In this document: positions 15,954-24,319 of the stretch, piece by piece
How the letters are laid out: every line of letters begins with the position of its first letter
How positions within the stretch are numbered: the first letter of the stretch is position 1
Assembly (NCBI GenBank): GCA_944325175.1
Contig: CALUYZ010000015.1
Span: 1-45,104, forward strand
Direction of reading: 5' to 3'
Length of the DNA stretch: 45,104 nucleotides
Source of the DNA: Candidatus Gastranaerophilales bacterium
GTDB lineage: Bacteria > Cyanobacteriota > Vampirovibrionia > Gastranaerophilales > Gastranaerophilaceae
The notes under the pieces: generated by a model
What the model was told of the DNA's origin: nothing
Databases searched by the model: none
Seen by the model: the letters and a program-made list of their open reading frames with translations, nothing else
Position numbers and translations under genes: made by a program

Positions 15954-18900
15954 ATGGAATTTCTTCAAGAAGAATTAGATGAGATATTAAATATTTTTGC
16001 TCAAGAAGGGGCTGAAATTCTTCAATCAATGGATAAAAACCTTCTTTTGCTTGAAAAAAAACCCAATGACATTGATGTTGCAATGCATCTTTTTAGAGAT
16101 GCCCACAGTCTAAAAGGTTCTGCCAGGATGCTTGGTTTTAACGGTATTCAAAATATTGCACACAAAATTGAAGATGTTTTGGGGCTGATTAGAGAAGGCA
16201 AGCTTAAAGTTAATTCAAATATTACAGATACAATATCAGATGCTCTTTCTTTGATAGACAAATTAATCAAAAAAACCATTGAGCAAAAAACGGAATTTAT
16301 AAGCGAAGAATCTGATATTCACATTAAAAAACTTACAAATATTTGTGAAAACATCGACAAACAAAACGAAGAAACAAAACAAGAAATTAAAGAATCAAAA
16401 AAAGAAGAAGATTTTTTTAAAGCAAATTTTGAAAAATTTGAAGATTTAATCACAAGCATTATTTTTGTTTACACAAAATGTATTCAATATAATGATTTTG
16501 AACAATTACAAGATATTATAAGCATAGCAGCGGAGCTTTCAAAACTTTCCGAGGAAGTTCAAAACAAAGCGCTTTATGATATTTCAATGTCAATCTCAGA
16601 CCTTGCAGCAGAAGGCGTAAGAGATGCACATTCAAACAGCGATATATTATATGAACTTAATTCCAAAATTAATGAATTTATTCAAGAATTCAGCAAAATT
16701 GCCGCACAAAACCATTTGAACACAAAAAATTATTATGAAAATGCTTATAAAATATCAACCGATAATAAACTTACAAACGAAGAAGACATAAAACATTCCA
16801 AAGACCAGCTCAAAAATGCCGAGCTTTTAGAATTAATAAATAAAACCGCAGAAACCATTCCCGATATAAACAAAAACAGGCACTCTTTAGCAGAAGCCAA
16901 AAGCCTTTTGAATGAAATAGTTTCAAGGCTTCAAAATGATGACTTTAAAAAAATTTATCAAACCATTCTCTCTATTATTTTAAATTTTGAAAAAAGTAAT
17001 GTAAAATTGGAATCAGACGGCATTGAAGCCCTAAAAGAGGTTTTGGAATCAACCGCAGGAATAGTTGAAGCAAGGTCATCCAAAAACATTTATAACGATT
17101 TTGTTGAAGAAATTGAACTTTTAAATCAAAAAGCGGCAATTATTGCACAGATGATTAAATATGAACTTGAAAACCCGTCTAAAATGCAAAGGTCGCAAAA
17201 ATCAATTAAACCCGTTGACTGGGCGCAAAGTTTTGATACAACGGCTATTAAAACCCTGAGGGTTAATTCCGATAAATTAGACAAGTTGGTTAGCCAAATC
17301 GGCAATTTGATTGTTACAAGAATTAAAAGCCATGAACATGTTGCAATGGTTAAATATCTTCAAGATGAACTTATTGAATGGCAAAAACATTATCATAAAA
17401 TCGGCTATTATATGAAATTTTATGAAAAGAAATATATTCAAGAAACTTTAACAAGTAGCCAAGATTTTTCACAAAAAAAAGATTCCTTCTTAGGATATAA
17501 CAAACAACTTATATCTTTTCACAATGCAAACACGGATAAAATGAATCAAATTTTATCCAACTTAAATTTGTTAATTAAAGAGCTGCAAGAAAACAATATT
17601 AAATTAAATACGGCAACAAGTGAAATTGAAAATATGGTTAAATCCATGCGTATTTTGCCATTGTCCACCGTTTTCAATTTATTCCCCAGAATGGTTCACA
17701 ACATTGCAAAAGATAAAGGCAAGGATATAGAACTTATAATAGACGGTGCAGAAACAAGTGCCGATAAAAAAATTATTGAAGATATTAAAATTCCCATAAT
17801 GCACATTGTAAGAAATTCTATAGACCATGGGATAGAGCTCCCGCGTGAAAGAGAAAGGCTTGGAAAGCCTAAAACAGGCAGCATAATTATAAAAGCAGTT
17901 CAAAAAGAAAATAAAATCGTTATAAGCATTAAAGATGACGGCGCCGGTATAAATATTGAAAAAATTAAGCAAAAAGCAGTTGAAAAAGGCTTTGCAACAT
18001 TTGAAGCCGCAGAAAATATGACAAAAGAACAGCTTGCAAATTTCATTTTCTATCCCGGTTTTTCAACGGGCGATTCTGTAACAGAGCTTTCAGGAAGAGG
18101 TTTGGGGCTTGATATAGTTCACACCAAAATTTCTCAATTAAACGGCAGAATTGATGTTTACAGTGAAGAAAATAAAGGCACGGTAGTTACCATGGAATTG
18201 CCAACCACAATGGCGACTATGAAAGCTTTTATTATTATGGAAAATAATCAGCTTTTTGCGGTTCCGGCGGGAAGTATTCAAACGGTTTTAAGAATAAGCA
18301 CAAATGAAATTAAAAACAGAGATAACAGATTCTATTTTATCTATAACAACGAAGCAATTCCTATATGCAGTTTGTCTTCCATTTTAGGTAACAAGGAAAG
18401 CGAAAAAGACAAAGAAGATAAATATACAATTATGGTCTTAAAATCTGAAAATGTTACAACAGGTATCATTATTCAAAAACTTGTAGGGGATGAAGAAATT
18501 CTTCATAAAAAACTGCCTGAGCCTATGCTTAGAGTTAAAAATATTTCAGGCATTACAACTCTTGCAAACGGTGAAATGTGCCTTTTATTGAACGTTGGCG
18601 ATATTTTAAATTCAAATTCAATCAATCCGAAAGATTTTGTTGCAACAAAATCGCTAACTTTAAAAGACAATTCAAAATATAAAATTCTTATAGTAGATGA
18701 TTCAATCACAACAAGAAGATTAATAAACAACGTTCTTGTTTCAAACGGTTATACGGCAGATTCTGAAGCAAGCGCAAAAAATGCGCTGAAAACTCTTGAT
18801 AATGTTCAATATGACCTGATTATTTCAGACTATGAAATGCCTGATATGAGCGGGTTGGAATTTGTTCAAATTTTAAGAAACAGAGAAAAAACCAAAAATA

Positions 18901-19064
18901 TCCCCGTTATTATCTTTACTTCCATTGAAAAGCAAGGGCTTAAAGAAGCATTTATGAAGGAAGGCGTTGAGGAATTTTTAAAGAAAGAATATTTTGAGCA
19001 AAATACATTCTTAAAAATAATTAATAAATATCTTAAATTTTCAAACGAACAAAAAGGCAGCTAA
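15954..19064 (+). CDS. Hybrid CheA histidine kinase with C-terminal receiver domain
   Basis: The 1036-residue protein starts with an Hpt/P1 domain with phospho-acceptor His51 (DAHSLKGSARML). A long linker with little recognisable P2 character follows, then a dimerisation domain (about 425-590). The ATP-binding domain has the N-box IMHIVRNSIDHG (about 615-626), G1 DDGAG (661-665) and GRGLGLD (about 714). A CheW-like domain covers about 740-880. A receiver (about 903-1030) has D912/D913-type acid residues in ILIVDDS and phospho-acceptor D959 (ISDYEMPD). Hybrid CheA-REC kinases are typical of pilus-based (Pil-Chp-like) and cyanobacterial taxis systems; REC may act as a phosphate sink. TAGAAT at 15941-15946 could be an internal leaderless promoter. 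Confidence 0.92.
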   Translation: MEFLQEELDEILNIFAQEGAEILQSMDKNLLLLEKKPNDIDVAMHLFRDAHSLKGSARMLGFNGIQNIAHKIEDVLGLIREGKLKVNSNITDTISDALSLIDKLIKKTIEQKTEFISEESDIHIKKLTNICENIDKQNEETKQEIKESKKEEDFFKANFEKFEDLITSIIFVYTKCIQYNDFEQLQDIISIAAELSKLSEEVQNKALYDISMSISDLAAEGVRDAHSNSDILYELNSKINEFIQEFSKIAAQNHLNTKNYYENAYKISTDNKLTNEEDIKHSKDQLKNAELLELINKTAETIPDINKNRHSLAEAKSLLNEIVSRLQNDDFKKIYQTILSIILNFEKSNVKLESDGIEALKEVLESTAGIVEARSSKNIYNDFVEEIELLNQKAAIIAQMIKYELENPSKMQRSQKSIKPVDWAQSFDTTAIKTLRVNSDKLDKLVSQIGNLIVTRIKSHEHVAMVKYLQDELIEWQKHYHKIGYYMKFYEKKYIQETLTSSQDFSQKKDSFLGYNKQLISFHNANTDKMNQILSNLNLLIKELQENNIKLNTATSEIENMVKSMRILPLSTVFNLFPRMVHNIAKDKGKDIELIIDGAETSADKKIIEDIKIPIMHIVRNSIDHGIELPRERERLGKPKTGSIIIKAVQKENKIVISIKDDGAGINIEKIKQKAVEKGFATFEAAENMTKEQLANFIFYPGFSTGDSVTELSGRGLGLDIVHTKISQLNGRIDVYSEENKGTVVTMELPTTMATMKAFIIMENNQLFAVPAGSIQTVLRISTNEIKNRDNRFYFIYNNEAIPICSLSSILGNKESEKDKEDKYTIMVLKSENVTTGIIIQKLVGDEEILHKKLPEPMLRVKNISGITTLANGEMCLLLNVGDILNSNSINPKDFVATKSLTLKDNSKYKILIVDDSITTRRLINNVLVSNGYTADSEASAKNALKTLDNVQYDLIISDYEMPDMSGLEFVQILRNREKTKNIPVIIFTSIEKQGLKEAFMKEGVEEFLKKEYFEQNTFLKIINKYLKFSNEQKGS

Positions 19065-19066
19065 AA

Positions 19067-19669
19067 TTGAATACAGAAGAAATTTTAGAACAATATTCAA
19101 AAGATTTTGAACATAGTAAAAATGTTGAAAAATATTCCCTAATGTTGTTTGAAAAATTAAAAAACATTTTCCCCGATATAAAAAAATATGATAATAAAAA
19201 TGACCTTGAGCTTTTTAAAAAAGGTGCATTATTGCATGATATAGGAATTTATTTTGAAAAAATTTATAATAAAGACCACAATAAAGCAGGCGCAAAATTT
19301 ATTTTTGAAAATAAACCCGATGATATAAAAGAAGAAGATTTAATTTTTTTATGCTGCCTTGTCAGATACCACAGAAAAAGCCTTCCAAACCCCAAAAAAC
19401 ATAATCTTTATTCAAAGTTAACAGAAAGCGATAAAATAAAATTAAATTATCTTGCATCTTTAATAAAACTTGCGGATGGTCTTGATTTTGGGCATTTAGG
19501 GCTTATTTTTGATATAGATTTTGAATACAATCCTAAGTTAAATTTTTTGACTTTGTCTTTATCAGGCAATATAATGTTAAATGCTTCAATTATAAAGGCT
19601 GTCAAAAAAAAGAAAGATTTTTTTGAATTTGCTTATAAAGTAAAATTGAAAATCAAGGGGAATTTATAG
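19067..19669 (+). CDS. Stand-alone HD-domain protein (Ppx/GppA C-terminal type)
   Basis: The 200-residue protein carries ALLHDIGIYFEKIYNKDHNK (HD motif), LVRYHRKSLPNPKK and LASLIKLADGLDFGH. This order closely matches the HD-type domain attached to exopolyphosphatase/GppA proteins, but here the ASKHA phosphatase part is absent. It may be a small phosphohydrolase or a nucleotide-binding accessory protein; activity is unproven. The start is TTG 19067, 2 nt after the cheA stop, with AAAGGCAG upstream. Tight coupling to the sensory operon suggests a signalling role. Confidence 0.75.
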   Translation: MNTEEILEQYSKDFEHSKNVEKYSLMLFEKLKNIFPDIKKYDNKNDLELFKKGALLHDIGIYFEKIYNKDHNKAGAKFIFENKPDDIKEEDLIFLCCLVRYHRKSLPNPKKHNLYSKLTESDKIKLNYLASLIKLADGLDFGHLGLIFDIDFEYNPKLNFLTLSLSGNIMLNASIIKAVKKKKDFFEFAYKVKLKIKGNL

Positions 19670-19670
19670 G

Positions 19671-20384
19671 TTGAAAAAAAAGCTTTTAATTTTTTGTTTG
19701 ATTTTATTTTCATTGCCTTCATTTGCAGATACAATGAAAGGCGGGGTTTCTTATAATTACAACAATAAAATTAATGCAGATGAAATTCAAAATAAACTTC
19801 CAAAAATAGAAAAAGATTTTATCGACCTTAATTATTCAATAAATTTCAAACCTTTAAACTTATTATCTGAAGATGAAATGGTAATTAAAAAAACCCCAAC
19901 CCATATAAAAATAAAAGGTAATTCAAAATACACACCCGATAATTATGACATTTCTCTTACGACAGGTAAAGCCAAAGGCAATTATAATTCAAGCAAAAAC
20001 CTTGAATTTATGCTGAATAAAAACCCAAACAACATAGAGCTTTTATATGCTTATGCAATTCAATTAAAAAACGAACAACAACTAAATAAAGCGCTTGAGG
20101 TTGTAAATAAAGCGCTTGAAAATAATCCTGATTTTGCGCTTGCTCATTTTTTAAAGGGAGATATTTTAAGAAATATGGGCAATTTTAAAGAGGCGGTTGA
20201 TGAATATCTTTATACAACTCAAATTAACCCCTATTGTGCAGATGCCTACTATAACATTGCAAAAATTTTAGAGCTTTTGGATGATAGAGAGCTTGCCCTT
20301 GATTATTATAAAACAGCATATCAGGTTAACCCAAACGACACTGAAATAAGAGATATAATTTTAGAATATTATATGGATTTGTAA
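19671..20384 (+). CDS. Exported TPR protein
   Basis: The 237-residue protein has a signal peptide (MKKKLLIFCLILFSLPSFA), a low-complexity, Asn/Lys-rich region (about 25-105) and three tetratricopeptide repeats at about 109-235: NIELLYAYAIQLKNEQQLNK, then DFALAHFLKGDILRNMGNFK, then CADAYYNIAKILELLDDREL. TPRs mediate protein-protein contacts; this one should act in the periplasm or at the envelope. The start codon is TTG 19671 just after the HD gene stop; the ribosome-binding site is AAGGGG. It overlaps the convergent WYL gene by 16 bp. Last gene of the MCP-CheA operon. Confidence 0.75.
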   Translation: MKKKLLIFCLILFSLPSFADTMKGGVSYNYNNKINADEIQNKLPKIEKDFIDLNYSINFKPLNLLSEDEMVIKKTPTHIKIKGNSKYTPDNYDISLTTGKAKGNYNSSKNLEFMLNKNPNNIELLYAYAIQLKNEQQLNKALEVVNKALENNPDFALAHFLKGDILRNMGNFKEAVDEYLYTTQINPYCADAYYNIAKILELLDDRELALDYYKTAYQVNPNDTEIRDIILEYYMDL

Positions 20385-21235
20385 TATTTAATTAATCCTT
20401 TTATTTTTTTGACAAATTGTTTTCTTTCTTTTTCAGGAGTTAAAATTTCTGCTTTTGTTCCGTATTTTAAAACTCTTGAAAAAATTTCTTCTTTGTCTTC
20501 ATAGCAATTTGTAATTATTGTTTCACCGTTAATATAGTTTGCTTGTTCACCTTTTTTTAAAATATAATTTTTAATTAAATTTTCTTTTATTTTAAAATTT
20601 ATTCCCTCTTTTTGCTCAAATTTTATTTTTCTTGTTTTGTCGGGCTTAATTTTTTCAATATAGTTTAATTTCAAATAACGATTATCTTTTAAGCCTTTAT
20701 CTTTTGCATATAAGAAAACGCCGTTTTTTGCAAATTTAATTTCTTTTATTGTGAGTTTTAATTTTTTTTCTTTATAGATGGCATTTACTTCTTTTTTATT
20801 TTTTTTGATTAAATTATTTATCTTTTCTATATTTAGTGCAACTGTTTTGGAATATTTAAAATTTTCATCAATTAATTCTTTTATTTTTATATTATTTTCT
20901 ACATCAAAAATGTTTCTGAATTTTCTTTTTAAAATTCTATATTCTATATTTTTATCATCGAAAAAATGGTCCAACAGGCAAAAAATTATATCTCCGCCCA
21001 AAAATTTTTGTTTATTTTGAACAGGAGAATTTAAAACTTGAAATTTGCCGTTTATTTTTTCAATGTCAAAACCAAAAAGTTTAATTGTTCTTAAATATTT
21101 TGAAATTGCTTTTTTATCTGCTTTTATATTGTATTCAAGCAATTTTTCAGAAATTTCTTCAATGCTTTTTGGCGAATTAAACAAAATTTCAAGAACTATG
21201 AATATTTTTACACCGGAATCTATTGATTTTGACAT
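20369..21235 (-). CDS. WYL-type transcriptional regulator (distal of a tandem pair)
   Basis: The 288-residue protein has an N-terminal winged-helix region (about 8-68; SIEEISEKLLEYNIKADKKA, RTIKLFGFDIEKINGKFQV), a helical middle, and a strand-rich C-terminal half (about 145-275; AIYKEKKLKLTIKEIKFAKN) like WYL domains, with a WCX-like tail. WYL regulators sense ligands or nucleic acid and often control DNA damage or defence genes. The W-Y-L triad itself is not literal here. It overlaps the upstream regulator gene by 16 bp, a pairing that recalls PafB/PafC, whose two subunits act together. Targets are unknown. Confidence 0.65.
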   Translation of the reverse strand: MSKSIDSGVKIFIVLEILFNSPKSIEEISEKLLEYNIKADKKAISKYLRTIKLFGFDIEKINGKFQVLNSPVQNKQKFLGGDIIFCLLDHFFDDKNIEYRILKRKFRNIFDVENNIKIKELIDENFKYSKTVALNIEKINNLIKKNKKEVNAIYKEKKLKLTIKEIKFAKNGVFLYAKDKGLKDNRYLKLNYIEKIKPDKTRKIKFEQKEGINFKIKENLIKNYILKKGEQANYINGETIITNCYEDKEEIFSRVLKYGTKAEILTPEKERKQFVKKIKGLIKYYKSI

Positions 21236-22137
21236 TTTTCATAAACTCCCAATGTATCGTTTAAAATATTCAATATTTTTTCTTTTATTTTATTATCATA
21301 AATTTTAATGCAGTTTACACCGAGCATCAAAAGCCTTTGGACAATAAAAAATTCATTTTCTTCAAAATTTTCAATTTCTACATTGTTTTCATTAATTTTA
21401 ATAACTTTTTCTGTTTTTAAAATAGGATTATTTTCAAAAAAAGCTTTTGTAATTAAATATCTGCAAGCTTTATTTTCAACCGCTTGATGATTAAATTTAT
21501 AGCTTATTTCTTCAACATTTTTAATTTTATCCATTCTTAATGTAATTTTATTTTTGATAAAATCATCATATAGGCTTAAATAGAGCTTGTTATTCCTTAC
21601 GGTAATTTTTTCCATTCGACCGACAAATTCTTTTCTGCCTTCGATCGAAGTTGAATATATAATTTTTGCAGGCAATTTTTTTTGAATTAAATCATCAATT
21701 TTTTCAATAATCTTTTCATTTACAAAATTAAACCCCTCAAAATCAAGCAATTCGCCATTTTCATAAAAAATGTTTCTGTTTTCGTAAAAGAAATTTTTGA
21801 CCAATAAAATTTCTTTATAATCTAAAATTTCAAGTGCGGCATTTTTTAAAAAAGAAAAAATTTCTGTTTCTTCTTCACTGAATTTCAAAAAATCAGGCTT
21901 TTTTGTTAATTCATACTTAAAATTTTTTCTTATTCCTTTTCTCTCAATTTCAAAACCGCTTTTAATCAAACTGTTTATATCAAGTTTTAGGGTTTCTGTT
22001 GAATAATTTTCAATTTTTGTTTCTTGTTTTATATAATTTAAAACTTCTGCTTTTGAAAAAGAGCCTTTCGACAAAAGTTTTAAAATATATAAAAGCCTAA
22101 GCCCCGTCAACAAAAATTTTTCTTTATTTTCCTTCAT
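21220..22137 (-). CDS. WYL-type transcriptional regulator (proximal of a tandem pair)
   Basis: The 305-residue protein shares its layout with its downstream partner: a winged helix (about 10-75; LLYILKLLSKGSFSKAEVLN, TLKLDINSLIKSGFEIERKG) and a WYL-like strand-rich region (about 155-240; AKIIYSTSIEGRKEFVGRME, KLYLSLYDDF). A C-terminal WCX-like tail (about 245-300) follows. The start ATG 22137 has AATAAT 6 nt upstream within TGGAATAAT, so it too may be leaderless. The two overlapping genes probably form a heteromeric regulator, as known for PafBC; this is inference. Confidence 0.65.
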   Translation of the reverse strand: MKENKEKFLLTGLRLLYILKLLSKGSFSKAEVLNYIKQETKIENYSTETLKLDINSLIKSGFEIERKGIRKNFKYELTKKPDFLKFSEEETEIFSFLKNAALEILDYKEILLVKNFFYENRNIFYENGELLDFEGFNFVNEKIIEKIDDLIQKKLPAKIIYSTSIEGRKEFVGRMEKITVRNNKLYLSLYDDFIKNKITLRMDKIKNVEEISYKFNHQAVENKACRYLITKAFFENNPILKTEKVIKINENNVEIENFEENEFFIVQRLLMLGVNCIKIYDNKIKEKILNILNDTLGVYEKCQNQ

Positions 22138-22290
22138 TTGTTAATTATTCCAAAGAAAAAATTTCTTGTCTATATCACAAAAACAGTATAATTCAATATA
22201 AAATCTTAATATTTTTTGTAACAAATATATACAAAAGGCTAAAAAAGTGCTATCATGGGTATATACATTATGGGAGCTTGTTGTCGAATT

Positions 22291-23358
22291 ATGTCTGATA
22301 AACTAATGACTGATGAACAGTATGAAGAATTATTAAAAAAGTATGAATATAATTTTAAAAAGGGCGATTTGGTTCAAGGTGTTATTGAAGGCTATGACAG
22401 CGAAGGCGCCATTGTTGATATTGGGGCAAAATCAAATGCCATTTGCCCTGAAAAAGAAGCAAAATTAAACAAAGAAGACGATATTAAAGAAGTTTTAAAA
22501 TTAGGCGAAAAGTTTGAGTTTTTAATTATCAAAGAAGAAGACGAAGACGGCCGTTTGACCCTTTCATACAAAAAAGTGGCAACAGCCTACAACTGGAAGC
22601 AGCTTGAACAAATTAAAGCCGAAGATAAAATCATTGAAGGCACCGTTGTACAAACGGTTAAAGGCGGTGTTTTGGTTGAAGTTTTGGGCATCAGGGGCTT
22701 TGTTCCTTCTTCGCATTTAAGATCAAAAGAATTAGATATTGAAATTGGCTCTAAACTTGAACTCAAAATATTATCAATAGATGTTCTTCAAAATAATTTC
22801 ATTTTATCAAACAGAAAAATTTATTCGGATAGTATTGAAGAAGTAAGAAAAGATGTATTTGACCAGCTCGAAGTAGGGCAAATCGTAAAAGGCGAAGTTG
22901 TTCGAATTGCAGATTTTGGCGCATTCATTGATATCGGCGGTGTGGATGGCTTGTTGCCTTTATCTCAAATAAGCTGGCGCTGGGTAGATCACCCCGGTGA
23001 TGTTCTTAAAATCGGCGATAAAATTGATGTTGAAATAATTGGCATAGACCTTGATAAACAAAGGGTTTCACTCAGCCTCAAAAATTTAGAACCCGACCCT
23101 TGGGTTGAAGCAAAAGGTAAAATCCATGAAGGCGAAATTGTAAAAGGTAAAATTACAAGAATTAAACATTTTGGCGCTTTTGTTGAAGTTTATCCTTGTG
23201 TGGAAGCACTTTTGCCTCAGGCTGAAGTTATGCAATATCAAAACGAACATAACACAATTTTAGATGTGGGCGAAGTTATTGATACCGTTATTTTGAAATT
23301 CAACCCTGACGATAAAAGAATTTCATTAAGCGTTAATATTAAAGATAAAATGGAATAA
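22291..23358 (+). CDS. rpsA: S1 RNA-binding domain protein, 30S ribosomal protein S1-like
   Basis: I prefer ATG 22291 (MSDKLMTDEQYEELLKKYEY), giving 355 residues; an in-frame ATG at 22255 would add 12 unlikely residues. Four S1 domains are visible, beginning near KGDLVQGVIEGYDSEGAIVD, EDKIIEGTVVQTVKGGVLVE, VGQIVKGEVVRIADFGAFID and EGEIVKGKITRIKHFGAFVE. S1 binds mRNA on the 30S subunit and helps start translation. This short four-domain form resembles cyanobacterial and Gram-positive S1 more than the six-domain E. coli protein. That is relevant to the many leaderless genes here, which in principle need less help from S1. Confidence 0.85.
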   Translation: MSDKLMTDEQYEELLKKYEYNFKKGDLVQGVIEGYDSEGAIVDIGAKSNAICPEKEAKLNKEDDIKEVLKLGEKFEFLIIKEEDEDGRLTLSYKKVATAYNWKQLEQIKAEDKIIEGTVVQTVKGGVLVEVLGIRGFVPSSHLRSKELDIEIGSKLELKILSIDVLQNNFILSNRKIYSDSIEEVRKDVFDQLEVGQIVKGEVVRIADFGAFIDIGGVDGLLPLSQISWRWVDHPGDVLKIGDKIDVEIIGIDLDKQRVSLSLKNLEPDPWVEAKGKIHEGEIVKGKITRIKHFGAFVEVYPCVEALLPQAEVMQYQNEHNTILDVGEVIDTVILKFNPDDKRISLSVNIKDKME

Positions 23359-23368
23359 ATAAAAACGA

Positions 23369-23749
23369 ATGAATTGCCCAAATTGCGATGAAATATTAAT
23401 TGCTGTTGAAAAAAATAATATAGAGGTTGAATATTGTATTAAATGCAAAGGCATCTTTTTGGATGCCGATGAGTGGTATTTAATTAAAAATGAATTAAAA
23501 CTTCCCTTTTTGGTGGATGATTTAATGAATATCAACCCTTGCAAAGATAACTGCAACGAAAAACCCAAAGTTTGCCCAAAGTGCAATCAGGTTATGGAAA
23601 AAGTTAAAATGGGTAACCTTGTTTTAGACAGATGCCCGAACCGCCATGGCGTTTGGTTTGAAGCGGGTGAACTTTCTGAATATTTAAACAAAAATGCCAA
23701 AGAAAAAAATGAAACGGTTTCTTTTTTGGGTGAAATTTTATACAGATAA
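23369..23749 (+). CDS. Double TFIIB-type zinc-ribbon protein
   Basis: The 126-residue protein has two zinc ribbons of the zf-TFIIB kind: MNCPNCDEIL...VEYCIKCKGIFLDADEW (about 1-32) and VCPKCNQVMEKVKMG...RCPNRHGVWFEAGEL (about 68-107). The second C-x-x-C is modified to C-P-N-R-H, so His or another residue may complete the site. An extra cluster NPCKDNCNEK lies between them. Such small proteins are common and poorly characterised. Located 10 bp after the S1 gene and 15 bp before lemA, so probably co-transcribed. Confidence 0.75.
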   Translation: MNCPNCDEILIAVEKNNIEVEYCIKCKGIFLDADEWYLIKNELKLPFLVDDLMNINPCKDNCNEKPKVCPKCNQVMEKVKMGNLVLDRCPNRHGVWFEAGELSEYLNKNAKEKNETVSFLGEILYR

Positions 23750-23764
23750 ATTTAGGAGTTACAG

Positions 23765-24319
23765 ATGACAGTTTCAATAATTTTAATTCTTTTAGGTTTA
23801 TTAATTTTAATCGGATTTATCTCAACATACAACGGTCTTATATCTTGCAAAAATAATGTTAAAAACGCTTGGGCGCAAATTGACACGCAATTAAAAAGAA
23901 GATACGACCTTATCCCTAATTTAATTGAATGTGCAAAAGGGTATATGGAATATGAAAAAAATACACTTTTAAATATTGTTAATGCAAGAAGCCTTGCAAT
24001 GAAGCAAACAGACAATATAAAAGAAAAAGCGGAAGCTGAAAACCAATTAACTTCAACTATAAAAAGCTTGTTTGCATTAAGTGAAAACTACCCTGAATTA
24101 AAAGCAAGCGAAAATTTTCTTCAACTTCAAGAAGAATTAACCTCAACAGAAAATAAAATTTCTTATGCAAGAATTGCATATAATGATGCTGTTATGTTCT
24201 ATCAAAACAAAAAAGAACAATTTCCAACAAACATTATAGCAACGATTTTTAACTTCAAAGATATGGAATTTTTTGAAGCCAACGAAAATGAAAAAGAGGT
24301 TGTAAAGGTTAAATTTTAA
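23765..24319 (+). CDS. LemA-family membrane-anchored protein
   Basis: The 184-residue protein has one N-terminal membrane helix (about 3-22) followed by the LemA core: YNGLISCKNNVKNAWAQIDT, QLKRRYDLIPNLIECAKGYM, YEKNTLLNIVNAR, NQLTSTIKSLFALSENYPEL, KASENFLQLQEELTSTENKI, YARIAYNDAVMFYQNKKEQFP. The coiled-coil domain is expected outside the cytoplasm. The molecular function of LemA is unknown, but lemA-M48 protease pairs are common; here the two genes overlap by one base (TAATG). The ribosome-binding site is TTTAGGAG. Confidence 0.92.
   Translation: MTVSIILILLGLLILIGFISTYNGLISCKNNVKNAWAQIDTQLKRRYDLIPNLIECAKGYMEYEKNTLLNIVNARSLAMKQTDNIKEKAEAENQLTSTIKSLFALSENYPELKASENFLQLQEELTSTENKISYARIAYNDAVMFYQNKKEQFPTNIIATIFNFKDMEFFEANENEKEVVKVKF

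Noticed and set aside
20369..22137. Overlapping WYL genes considered as a single gene split by frameshift
   Set aside because: Each has its own winged-helix start and full-length WYL-like region; the 16-bp overlap is normal for a tandem pair.
22255..22290. Upstream start of the S1 protein (ATG 22255)
   Set aside because: The added residues (MGIYIMGACCRI) are not S1-like, and the stretch looks like promoter (TGCTATCAT and TATACAT).
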